A stretch of DNA of 5,640 nt from an uncultured Bacteroides sp. (GCA_900546355.1 URCM01000147.1:1-5640), one strand, 5' to 3'; positions 1 to 5,521 are shown, counted from the first letter of the stretch. Program-made: numbers and translations. Notes: a model not told the origin generated them from the sequence alone.

Positions 1-1
1 C

Positions 2-52
2 ATCCTGACCGCTTCCGTGGAGGTGCAGCCCGAATATGTGCAGCTCGTTTAA
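2..52 (+). CDS. C-terminal end of an upstream gene (partial)
   Basis: The window opens in an open frame of 16 codons that reads ILTASVEVQPEYVQLV and stops at TAA (50-52). Codon choice is GC-rich (CTG, ACC, GTG, CAG), like the next gene, which starts 30 bp further on in the same direction. The two are therefore probably co-transcribed. The fragment is too short to identify. Support comes only from matching composition, orientation and close spacing. Confidence 0.45.
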   Translation: MLTASVEVQPEYVQLV

Positions 53-82
53 GAAACCGTTCCCTTTATACACCAGTTCCTT

Positions 83-1192
83 ATGCTTACATTCCAGCAA
101 AAATGGCAAAGCCTCCACCACCCTTCCACGGACGTGAGCGGTGATGCGGATTTCTATTGCCGACTCTATGAAAAGCTGTGCCGCCTTACAAGACAAGAGG
201 CAAGGCAGTCCGATGCGGCCATCCTTTCCCTGTTGCTCTATACGGAAAATATCATCGCCACCGGGCTCGACGGCGTTTACGAATACATGTACCGCAGCCT
301 GGGCGACGTGGTGTTCCGCTGGTGCGATGGACTGGGCATGGATGCCAACGCCACCTCACAGGTACACAACCTCGTGTCCGAAGCCGTGGCGGAAGCCCCC
401 CGGAGCACCCTCAGGAGGTGGATAACGGAAAACGTACGCTCGCGCGACTTCCTGCGGCTGAGCGACACACTGGTTTATTTCGTGCGGGAAGACCGCATCC
501 TGCGGCACGTGTTCCCGCACGTACGCCACCGGGAAACGATGTTCTTCCGGCTGACAGGCAACCGGCAGGCGGCTCAAGACCTGTCAGGAACGGACCTGGC
601 CTTCAACTGGCGCGACAAGCAAGGAAACACTTTGTCGGCCACTCTTGCCAAACAGTTCCGTCTTTTGGCTGTGCCTGCGGAAAAACAAGAAAAATCCATA
701 TTGTTGGAAACGGCCGAATACCTTGAGAGCATCCGTTCCGAGCGGCTGGACACTTACACGGTCGTCCGCCGGAAAGGCGGATGCACGCTGACGCTACGTC
801 ACAGGGACGGACGCCTGTTCAAAGACGTCACCCTCCCTTCCCCTTTGCCTGGAACGGATGAGGGCCAATACCTTGCCGTCCAGCTCGTCACCTACCTGGG
901 CAAGACCCGTGCAAGCGGTCCCGTCCGGTGGCTCGGTAAGGAATCCGTAGATGCCTGGAATGGAGAAGCCCTGTGGGATGCTATCGACAAAGAAGAGCGG
1001 GAAGACGCGAAGCGGACTTACTTCACCACCTTCTTCGGCAAGCGGCTCAGCCTGTACGACGACCTTTACACGCTCCCCCAAGACCCTGAAGAAGCCCGTT
1101 ACGCCAGCCAGGGCATCTACCTGGACGAGCCCAACATCCTCGATTTCCTGCAATGGCTGGAGCCGGAGGAGACAGCCCGCCATAGAGGATGA
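83..1192 (+). CDS. uncharacterised 369-residue protein, GC-rich accessory-type gene
   Basis: I do not recognise a characterised family. The protein looks soluble and cytoplasmic, with no signal peptide and no membrane segment. Residues 1-155 are mostly helical and rich in Arg/Leu (for example RRWITENVRSRDFLRLSDT at 111-129). A segment rich in beta strand follows at about 170-290 (YTVVRRKGGCTLTLRHRDG at 225-243; YLGKTRASGPVRWLGKE at 271-287), then an acidic helical tail ending in LDEPNILDFLQWLEPEE (347-363). The two-part layout loosely recalls some uncharacterised Bacteroidetes DUF proteins, but this is from memory and is not an assignment. No catalytic motif stands out. The ATG at 83 is the first start after the preceding stop and has no Shine-Dalgarno sequence, which is normal for Bacteroidales. 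The gene lies 30 bp after the upstream stop and shares ATGA with the following small ORF, suggesting one transcript. Its GC-rich codon use differs clearly from the AT-rich genes later in the window, consistent with a different origin. Confidence 0.82.
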   Translation: MLTFQQKWQSLHHPSTDVSGDADFYCRLYEKLCRLTRQEARQSDAAILSLLLYTENIIATGLDGVYEYMYRSLGDVVFRWCDGLGMDANATSQVHNLVSEAVAEAPRSTLRRWITENVRSRDFLRLSDTLVYFVREDRILRHVFPHVRHRETMFFRLTGNRQAAQDLSGTDLAFNWRDKQGNTLSATLAKQFRLLAVPAEKQEKSILLETAEYLESIRSERLDTYTVVRRKGGCTLTLRHRDGRLFKDVTLPSPLPGTDEGQYLAVQLVTYLGKTRASGPVRWLGKESVDAWNGEALWDAIDKEEREDAKRTYFTTFFGKRLSLYDDLYTLPQDPEEARYASQGIYLDEPNILDFLQWLEPEETARHRG

Positions 1193-1344
1193 AGAGAAAC
1201 ACGTCCATAAGGAAAACACCGGAAGCCATCGCGGAATGCGTCAGGGAAGAACCGCCCAGACTCACCAGCGACGGCCGGAAACTCATCGCCCCGGACGTTC
1301 AAACGGCAGGACAGGCCATGCAGGAAGATACCCGAAAAAAATGA
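1189..1344 (+). CDS. small ORF, 51 residues, overlapping the end of the upstream gene
   Basis: The frame starts at the ATG inside the ATGA that carries the stop of the 369-residue gene (4-bp overlap). It runs 51 codons to TGA at 1342-1344. The peptide begins MKRNTSIRKTPEAIAECV, continues with EEPPRLTSDGRKLIAPDV and ends in QEDTRKK. It is hydrophilic and charged with no membrane segment. Three things support it: the stop/start overlap typical of translational coupling, the same GC-rich codon style as the gene before it, and compositional change immediately after its stop. Against it are its short length, the absence of a good ribosome binding site and my not recognising any family. Its stop codon overlaps the first copy of the downstream repeat array. 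It could be a small accessory protein, or an eroded remnant of a longer gene. Confidence 0.45.
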   Translation: MKRNTSIRKTPEAIAECVREEPPRLTSDGRKLIAPDVQTAGQAMQEDTRKK

Positions 1345-1358
1345 ATATATACTGCATC

Positions 1359-1385
1359 GGCAGTTGGATATATACTGCAACTGCC
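1359..1385. repeat. 8-bp dyad nested around the second repeat copy
   Basis: Positions 1359-1366 (ggcagttg) are complementary to 1378-1385 (caactgcc), leaving an 11-base centre. The dyad encloses most of the second 14-bp motif copy. It shows that the spacers between copies are also structured, so the binding unit may be longer than the 14-bp core. A chance 8-bp dyad cannot be excluded. Confidence 0.4.
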
Positions 1386-1388
1386 CAT

Positions 1389-1424
1389 GGATATATACTT
1401 CATTGGCCGGTGAAGTATATATCC
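1389..1424. repeat. perfect 14-bp inverted repeat with 8-bp spacer
   Basis: The arm at 1389-1402 (ggatatatacttca) is exactly complementary to 1411-1424 (tgaagtatatatcc), with spacer ttggccgg. In RNA this would be a stable hairpin, with possible G-U pairs extending into the loop. No T-run follows (ctgaaaaagg), so it is not a standard rho-independent terminator. It is the centre of the repeat array, where the motif changes orientation. A dimeric DNA-binding protein is the simplest reading. Confidence 0.7.
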
Positions 1425-1473
1425 CTGAAAAAGGAGGTATATAAGCAGGCATACAAATGAACCGATATTTTAC

Positions 1474-1503
1474 CACAGAGGGCTTTTAAGATTTTCCTCT
1501 GTG
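1474..1503. other. 8-bp hairpin upstream of the Ntn-hydrolase gene
   Basis: Positions 1474-1481 (cacagagg) pair perfectly with 1496-1503 (cctctgtg) around a 14-base AT-rich loop. Neither strand has a T-run after the stem, so it does not look like an intrinsic terminator. It lies about 60 bp before the next start codon, in the region where a promoter or operator would be expected. An operator or a 5' leader structure are both possible. I found no convincing Bacteroides-type promoter (TTTG / TAnnTTTG) between it and the gene. Confidence 0.4.
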
Positions 1504-1564
1504 ACACTGCATGGATAAACTATAAAAAACAGGAGCAGGTCAAAATTTTTAAAACTATAGTATT

Positions 1565-2434
1565 ATGACTTTGATGATTGCATGGGCGGGTTTAGACTGC
1601 AAACCTAAAAAGAAAGCCATTGCCTCAATTTATTTTGCCGCCGACAGCCGCTATACTTGGAGTTCGGGAAAGACAAATGACTTTGGTCAAAAGGTTTTCG
1701 GTTGCATAAGCTCACCTGAAATATTCGCTTTGTGCGGTGATGTGTGTTTTCCTAAAATGATTATACAAAAAAGTATCAGGCTAATTGATGGCAATCACAT
1801 TTTCGGAGAAACGGAAACGGCTGGCAGCAAGGCCCAGAAAATAGGTGACTTGATTAGGGAAAATTTAGCTGACTATGACAAGGAACTGATTGTGCAGGAT
1901 TTCCATGTGTTTTTCGGGACCAGGGTAAAAGGAAACTTCCATGTCTTCAGGTATGATTACAGCAAAACGAAGAATCAATTGTGTATGTCCGAAGTGCCGC
2001 TTCCTGCAGAGCATTCCGACATCATACTATGCGAAGGGACAGGAAAAGAAGATTTCCGGAACCATTGGCAATATTACAATGAAAAGAACATAAACCACCG
2101 GACCAGTCGGGCTGTCTATCAATGTATGTATGAAACATTATCGATGACGGAAGAAAAGACAGTGGGACGGATTCCGCAACTGTCAGGTTTATACCGGGAA
2201 GGCAACTGCCGTTTCTTTGGCATCGTAAACGATGGAAAGCGGTATTATTTCGGCACCGATGGAATCAGGGAAGTTTCGGATAAAGAAATTGACGGTTTGC
2301 CCCAAGTGGAATGGCGTAACCATTGTTTTGAAATAACCGACCCTTATACGATGGAACTAAAAAAAGGCGCACAGCCGCAACCTTTTGATAAAGAAGCAAC
2401 TCCCTTTCTCTCCACAAAGAAAAGAAATTGTTAG
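1565..2434 (+). CDS. stand-alone proteasome-fold Ntn-hydrolase-like protein (289 aa)
   Basis: The N-terminus has the catalytic layout of proteasome-type Ntn hydrolases. Thr2 would become the N-terminal nucleophile after Met removal. Asp27 lies in AADSRYTW (25-32), and Lys43 is in FGQKVFG (40-46). The 16-residue distance from Asp27 to Lys43 equals the Asp17-Lys33 distance in 20S beta subunits, and DSR.T is the same local signature. Compared with beta subunits there are nine extra residues (around CKPKKKAIAS) between Thr and Asp. Further conserved-looking blocks are ALCGD (55-59), CEGTGKEDF (156-164), PQLSGLY (204-210), GKRYYFG (224-230), EWRN (249-252) and GAQPQP (268-273). I recall these from an uncharacterised bacterial Ntn-hydrolase family. 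The start is bounded by an in-frame TAA at 1550. A second ATG at codon 4 would delete Thr2, which favours the ATG at 1565. No Shine-Dalgarno sequence is visible. The protein is probably a cytoplasmic threonine peptidase or amidase; the substrate is unknown. No proteasome partner, unfoldase or tag gene is adjacent, and the gene sits alone between two intergenic regions with hairpins, like an accessory insertion. The residues after about 275 look like a non-conserved tail. Confidence 0.88.
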   Translation: MTLMIAWAGLDCKPKKKAIASIYFAADSRYTWSSGKTNDFGQKVFGCISSPEIFALCGDVCFPKMIIQKSIRLIDGNHIFGETETAGSKAQKIGDLIRENLADYDKELIVQDFHVFFGTRVKGNFHVFRYDYSKTKNQLCMSEVPLPAEHSDIILCEGTGKEDFRNHWQYYNEKNINHRTSRAVYQCMYETLSMTEEKTVGRIPQLSGLYREGNCRFFGIVNDGKRYYFGTDGIREVSDKEIDGLPQVEWRNHCFEITDPYTMELKKGAQPQPFDKEATPFLSTKKRNC

Positions 2435-2454
2435 AATGGGGAGGTCGAGGTGAC

Positions 2455-2476
2455 TGGCGGACGGAACACTCCGCCA
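2455..2476. other. 7-bp GC-rich hairpin just after the Ntn-hydrolase stop
   Basis: Positions 2455-2461 (tggcgga) pair perfectly with 2470-2476 (tccgcca) around the 8-base loop cggaacac. The stem begins 20 bp after the stop codon. The following bases (ttagggtac) lack a T-run, so it is at best a 3' mRNA-stabilising hairpin rather than a full intrinsic terminator. Confidence 0.4.
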
Positions 2477-2527
2477 TTAGGGTACAAAAGTGGTGTAATA
2501 GTAGCACGTATGCCTTTCAAGCATGAG

Positions 2528-2554
2528 GCGCTGGGGCGGAACCAGCCTTTTATT
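2528..2554 (+). terminator. possible weak rho-independent terminator
   Basis: The stem gctgg (2530-2534) with ccagc (2542-2546) closes a 7-base loop. It can be extended by one G-C pair across a bulged C at 2529. It is followed directly by cttttatt (2547-2554). The short stem and interrupted T-run make it weak. It would end transcription of the Ntn-hydrolase gene about 100 bp past its stop and separate it from the flippase operon. Confidence 0.35.
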
Positions 2555-2635
2555 CTGACATCATATAATAACTTTAATGAATATCCGCATTTTGCCCACT
2601 TACTCCCTTACAAATGAAACTATGCTTCAACTGCG

Positions 2636-2694
2636 ATAGAAGCAAGGATAAATGGCTAAGTATCCAATAATACCTGGCCATAGAAGCAAGGATA
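2636..2694. repeat. 15-bp direct repeat with competing stem options in the flippase leader
   Basis: The sequence atagaagcaaggata occurs exactly at 2636-2650 and again at 2680-2694, 44 bp apart. The segment tatcc (2661-2665) between them can pair with ggata of the first copy (5 bp, 10-base loop). Extended to aagtatcc (2658-2665), it can instead pair with ggatactt at 2690-2697 in the second copy (8 bp). Upstream tgcttc (2623-2628) can pair with gaagca of either copy. If this region is transcribed, the stems are mutually exclusive. Its role is unknown; it may be only a small duplication. Confidence 0.6.
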
Positions 2695-2781
2695 CTTGAA
2701 GGCAGAAGTTTACCATAAAATGATTCTTATTCCCGATCTGGGGGAATTGAGGATATTCATATAACTTTATTCACTTTTATT

Positions 2782-4320
2782 GTGGCAAATATTTCAGCAA
2801 ACAACAAACGCATAGCCAAGAACACGCTGCTGCTTTACTTCCGGATGCTCTTTATGATGGCGGTCAGCCTCTACACTTCACGTGTGGTGCTGAATGCGTT
2901 GGGGGTGGAAGATTTCGGTATCTATAATGTGGTGGGCGGTGTGGTGGCCATGTTCTCCATGTTATCCGGGTCGCTTTCCTCCGCCATTACCCGATTCATT
3001 ACCTACGAGTTGGGGACAGGAAATCAGGAGAACCTGAAAAAGATATTCTCCTCGTCCGTGACGATCCAGATAGGCTTGGCCGTACTGATTATACTGTTTG
3101 CTGAAGCAATAGGCGTATGGTTCTTGAATGTGAAGATGAATATTCCAGATGCAAGAATAACGGCAGCCAACTGGGTATTCCAATTTTCAATATTAACGTT
3201 CGCAATCAATCTGATTAGCGTTCCATATAATGCAAGCATTATTGCCCACGAACGGATGTCCGCCTTTGCTTATATCAGCATATTGGAAGCCATAGGAAAA
3301 CTGGCGATTGCTTTCCTGATTGTGATTTCACCCATGGACAAGCTGATATTCTATGCTATTTTGATGTGTGCGGTTGCATTGATAGTCCGCCTGGCATACG
3401 GAGCTTATTGCAAAAGACACTTTGAAGAATGCACGTACCGTTTTATTTTCGACAAGGATTTATTGAAACGTATGTTCGGTTTTGCCGGATGGAATTTTAT
3501 CGGAGCATCATCAGCTGTGTTGCGTGATCAAGGTGGTAACGTTGTGATAAATCTTTTCTGTGGTCCTACTGTCAATGCTGCACGTGGCATTGCATTTCAG
3601 GTAAATAATGCAATCAGCGGTTTCGTTACCAACTTTATGACCGCCTTGAATCCGCAAATCACCAAATCGTATGCAGCAGGCGATAGGGATTACATGATGA
3701 CTTTGATTTATCAGGGAGCACGGCTTTCGTTCTATATGCTGTTGCTGCTTTCACTGCCCGTGCTTGTCAACACGCATTATATATTAGGACTTTGGTTGAG
3801 AATCGTACCCGACCATGCCGTATTGTTCGTGCAGTTGGTCTTGGTATTTGCCATGAGCGAATCCATCTCCAATCCGTTGATAACTGCCATGCTTGCCACA
3901 GGCAGGATACGGAATTATCAGCTTGTGGTAGGCGGACTGCAAATGATGAACCTGCCTGTTTCCTACATCCTGTTGCGTATGGGGATGTTTCCGGAAGTGG
4001 TACTTGTGGTTGCTATCATTATTTCCCAATGCTGTCTTGCTGCACGTCTTGTCATGTTACGGGGCATGATTGGCTTGTCTATCCGAAAATATTTGAAGAA
4101 AGTGTATCTAAATGTTTTGGTTGTGACAGTCATAGCTGCCATTATTCCCTTTTTACTGGCCATTAAACTGGAGGAGTCTTTCCTGAACTTGGTCCTATTA
4201 TGTTTTGTGGCTCTTATTTGCACAGGTATTACCATTTATTACGTAGGTTGCGACAAGACCGAACGACAATTCGTATTAAACAAATTATATACCATTAAAA
4301 ATAAACTGAACAAAAGATGA
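2782..4320 (+). CDS. Wzx-type polysaccharide flippase (MOP superfamily)
   Basis: This is an inner-membrane flippase of the MATE-like/MOP exporter superfamily. It is expected to move undecaprenyl-linked oligosaccharide units across the membrane during capsule or O-antigen synthesis. The N-terminus ISANNKRIAKNTLLLYFR (4-21), SLYTSRVVLNALGVEDFGIYN (29-49) and VVGGVVAMFS (50-59) match Bacteroides flippases known to me. About 12-14 hydrophobic segments are seen, roughly at 14-32, 42-62, 92-117, 130-150, 164-184, 186-208, 232-247, 253-285, 315-337, 345-365, 378-398, 403-425, 442-462 and 467-488. The C-terminus is basic (KNKLNKR). At 512 residues the length is normal and the gene looks intact. The start is GTG at 2782: the nearest in-frame stop upstream is TAA at 2716-2718 with no ATG in between, and the family N-terminus begins at once. 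The stop shares ATGA with the next gene, so the two should be translated together. No glycosyltransferase or regulator (UpxY/UpxZ type) precedes it here. The substrate cannot be predicted. Some databases label such proteins MATE efflux transporters. Confidence 0.93.
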   Translation: MANISANNKRIAKNTLLLYFRMLFMMAVSLYTSRVVLNALGVEDFGIYNVVGGVVAMFSMLSGSLSSAITRFITYELGTGNQENLKKIFSSSVTIQIGLAVLIILFAEAIGVWFLNVKMNIPDARITAANWVFQFSILTFAINLISVPYNASIIAHERMSAFAYISILEAIGKLAIAFLIVISPMDKLIFYAILMCAVALIVRLAYGAYCKRHFEECTYRFIFDKDLLKRMFGFAGWNFIGASSAVLRDQGGNVVINLFCGPTVNAARGIAFQVNNAISGFVTNFMTALNPQITKSYAAGDRDYMMTLIYQGARLSFYMLLLLSLPVLVNTHYILGLWLRIVPDHAVLFVQLVLVFAMSESISNPLITAMLATGRIRNYQLVVGGLQMMNLPVSYILLRMGMFPEVVLVVAIIISQCCLAARLVMLRGMIGLSIRKYLKKVYLNVLVVTVIAAIIPFLLAIKLEESFLNLVLLCFVALICTGITIYYVGCDKTERQFVLNKLYTIKNKLNKR

Positions 4321-5489
4321 TTCAGATAACAGACAAATCACAGTGTTGTGGCTGTACGGCTTGTGCCAGCATTTGTGCGCACGATGCCATCACCATGCAG
4401 TCGGATAAGGAGGGTTTCTTGTACCCAATTGTAAATGTTGATATATGTACAAATTGTGGTCTTTGTGAAACAGTTTGTCCGATAATATATCGTAACGGCA
4501 TGGAATTACATCCAAATCAAAAAGCATTATATGCAGCAAGGCATCGTGATAAGGAGGTTTTGATGGATAGTTCAAGCGGAGGCGCATTTTGGGCATTAGC
4601 TGAACTTGTAATAAAAAAAGGAGGGGTTGTCTGTGGTGTAGAATATTCTCCTAACATGGAAGTGCGTCACGCTTTTGCTGAAACATTAGAAGATTGTAAA
4701 CGGTTTATGGGGTCGAAATATGTTCAAAGCAATGTAAATGGTATATATCCGCAAATAAAAACGTACCTTAAAAATAACCGATATGTTTTATTTGTAGGCA
4801 CACCTTGTCAGGTTGAAGGCTTAAATTTATATTTAAGAAAATCTTATGACACTTTGATTACAGCAGATTTGGTTTGTCATGCCGTTCCGAGCCCACTTAT
4901 TTTCCGAGAATACATATCTTTTGTCAACAAAAAAATGAAAGCAAATTTATCAGCTATAGATATGCGTTACAAGAGAATCTGTGGTTGGAGCCATAGATTC
5001 TCTTACAGATATTCTTTCGATACCTGCAAGAGTATCTGTGATCCATCGAATATTTCCAATTGGGGACGTTTATATTTTTCACGGTTAATAGACCGTCCTT
5101 CATGCCATGAATGTAAATTCACTAACTATCATAGAAGCGGAGACTTTACTTTGGCTGACTTTTGGGATGATGCGCATAAAAGACCGGATTTGTATTCATC
5201 AGACGGTACATCGTTATTTTTAGTAAATAGCGAAAAAGGTATGAATTGGCTTGCCGAATTAAGTGAAAACTTGAACTTATGGTCTATCACTCCTGAAGAA
5301 GCCTGGCAGCCTTGTTTAGAAAAAGCCACGATTAAAGCACCGCTTAGAGAACAATTTTGGATTGACTATAACCGGAAAGGATTTTCTTTCGTTTATCGGA
5401 AATATTTCACGGATTCGTATAAAACCCGTCTTAAACGTCAAATAAGATGGACTTTAAAATTTATAGGTTTATGGAAAAGAAACAAATAG
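4317..5489 (+). CDS. 4Fe-4S protein with FrhB/FdhB (F420 hydrogenase beta-like) domain
   Basis: Residues 10-20 (CCGCTACASIC) and 44-55 (CTNCGLCETVCP) are two ferredoxin-type CxxCxxCxxxC motifs that should bind two [4Fe-4S] clusters. The FrhB/FdhB-type domain follows: SSSGGAFWALAE (85-96), GTPCQVEGL (161-169), CHAVPSP (187-193) and the signature CHECKFTNYHRSGDFTLADFWD (263-284), with Cys263 and Cys266. The length of 390 is usual for the family. True FrhB subunits use FAD and coenzyme F420. Bacteroidales are not known to make F420, so here a flavin or iron-sulphur redox role in sugar modification is more likely. Homologues are common in bacterial capsule clusters, often near polysaccharide pyruvyltransferases, but their reaction is not established. 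No membrane segment is seen, and the basic C-terminus (KTRLKRQIRWTLKFIGLWKRNK) could lie against the membrane. The start ATG overlaps the flippase stop by 4 bp (ATGA). The gene is distinctly more AT-rich than the flippase, suggesting separate acquisition. Confidence 0.92.
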   Translation: MIQITDKSQCCGCTACASICAHDAITMQSDKEGFLYPIVNVDICTNCGLCETVCPIIYRNGMELHPNQKALYAARHRDKEVLMDSSSGGAFWALAELVIKKGGVVCGVEYSPNMEVRHAFAETLEDCKRFMGSKYVQSNVNGIYPQIKTYLKNNRYVLFVGTPCQVEGLNLYLRKSYDTLITADLVCHAVPSPLIFREYISFVNKKMKANLSAIDMRYKRICGWSHRFSYRYSFDTCKSICDPSNISNWGRLYFSRLIDRPSCHECKFTNYHRSGDFTLADFWDDAHKRPDLYSSDGTSLFLVNSEKGMNWLAELSENLNLWSITPEEAWQPCLEKATIKAPLREQFWIDYNRKGFSFVYRKYFTDSYKTRLKRQIRWTLKFIGLWKRNK

Positions 5490-5521
5490 ATTGTATGAAT
5501 GGAAATTTATAAAAAATAGTA

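Larger units (their letters stand above)
1343..1446. repeat. phased array of a 14-bp AT-rich motif (3 direct, 2 inverted copies)
   Basis: Three direct copies lie at 1343-1356 (gaatatatactgca), 1366-1379 (ggatatatactgca) and 1389-1402 (ggatatatacttca). Their starts are exactly 23 bp apart. The third copy is followed by its perfect inverted complement at 1411-1424. A degenerate inverted copy at 1433-1446 matches 10 of 14 positions, with its core gtatata 22 bp after the previous gtatata. Because 23 is not a multiple of three, each copy falls in a different reading frame, so the repeat is kept at DNA or RNA level rather than as protein. A spacing of 22-23 bp is about two helical turns and puts all copies on one face of the helix. 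That fits cooperative binding of a protein, such as a repressor, replication initiator or transposase. Which of these applies cannot be told from sequence. Confidence 0.75.
2435..2781. other. 347-bp intergenic region before the polysaccharide operon
   Basis: No convincing gene is present. The stretch holds a hairpin at 2455-2476, a terminator-like hairpin at about 2528-2554, a 15-bp direct repeat (2636-2650 and 2680-2694) and a 6-bp stem attcccc-like dyad (2729-2734 with 2742-2747, loop 7) shortly before the flippase start. TAACTTTA occurs twice (2569-2576 and 2762-2769). It is one base from the Bacteroides -7 consensus TAnnTTTG, but neither copy has a well-spaced TTTG upstream, so I do not call a promoter. 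The first part (to about 2550) is GC-rich and the rest AT-rich, suggesting a junction inside the gap. Confidence 0.5.

Noticed and set aside
178..726. 182-codon + frame inside the 369-residue gene
   Set aside because: It overlaps completely, and its composition (Arg/Pro/Gly-rich) is typical of a frame-shifted reading of GC-rich coding DNA.
794..1219. 141-codon antisense frame
   Set aside because: It is opposite a well-supported gene. Long antisense frames are expected in GC-rich coding DNA.
1343..1446. CRISPR array
   Set aside because: The repeat cores are only 14 bp with 8-9 bp spacers and change orientation, and no cas genes are present.
951..1460. 169-codon + frame overlapping the end of the 369-residue gene and the repeats
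   Set aside because: Most of it is an out-of-frame shadow of the 369-residue gene with Pro/Ser/Thr/Arg-rich composition. Its last part is just the AT-rich repeats read in successive frames.
1117..1476. 119-codon antisense frame across the repeat array
   Set aside because: It lies opposite the 369-residue gene and the repeats. Its Tyr/Ile/Ser-rich segments come from the tatata motif, and no family is recognised.
1501..1526. sigma70-like promoter gtgaca / tataaa before the Ntn-hydrolase gene
   Set aside because: The spacing is only 14 bp, and Bacteroidales use a different consensus (TTTG / TAnnTTTG), which is not matched here.
2747..2769. Bacteroides-type promoter (TTG and TAACTTTA) before the flippase
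   Set aside because: The gap between the boxes is about 12 bp, shorter than the usual 19 or so, and the -7 box lacks the final G.
3792..4166. 124-codon + frame inside the flippase gene
   Set aside because: It is a shadow in another frame of an intact membrane protein gene, with an unnaturally Cys/His-rich translation.
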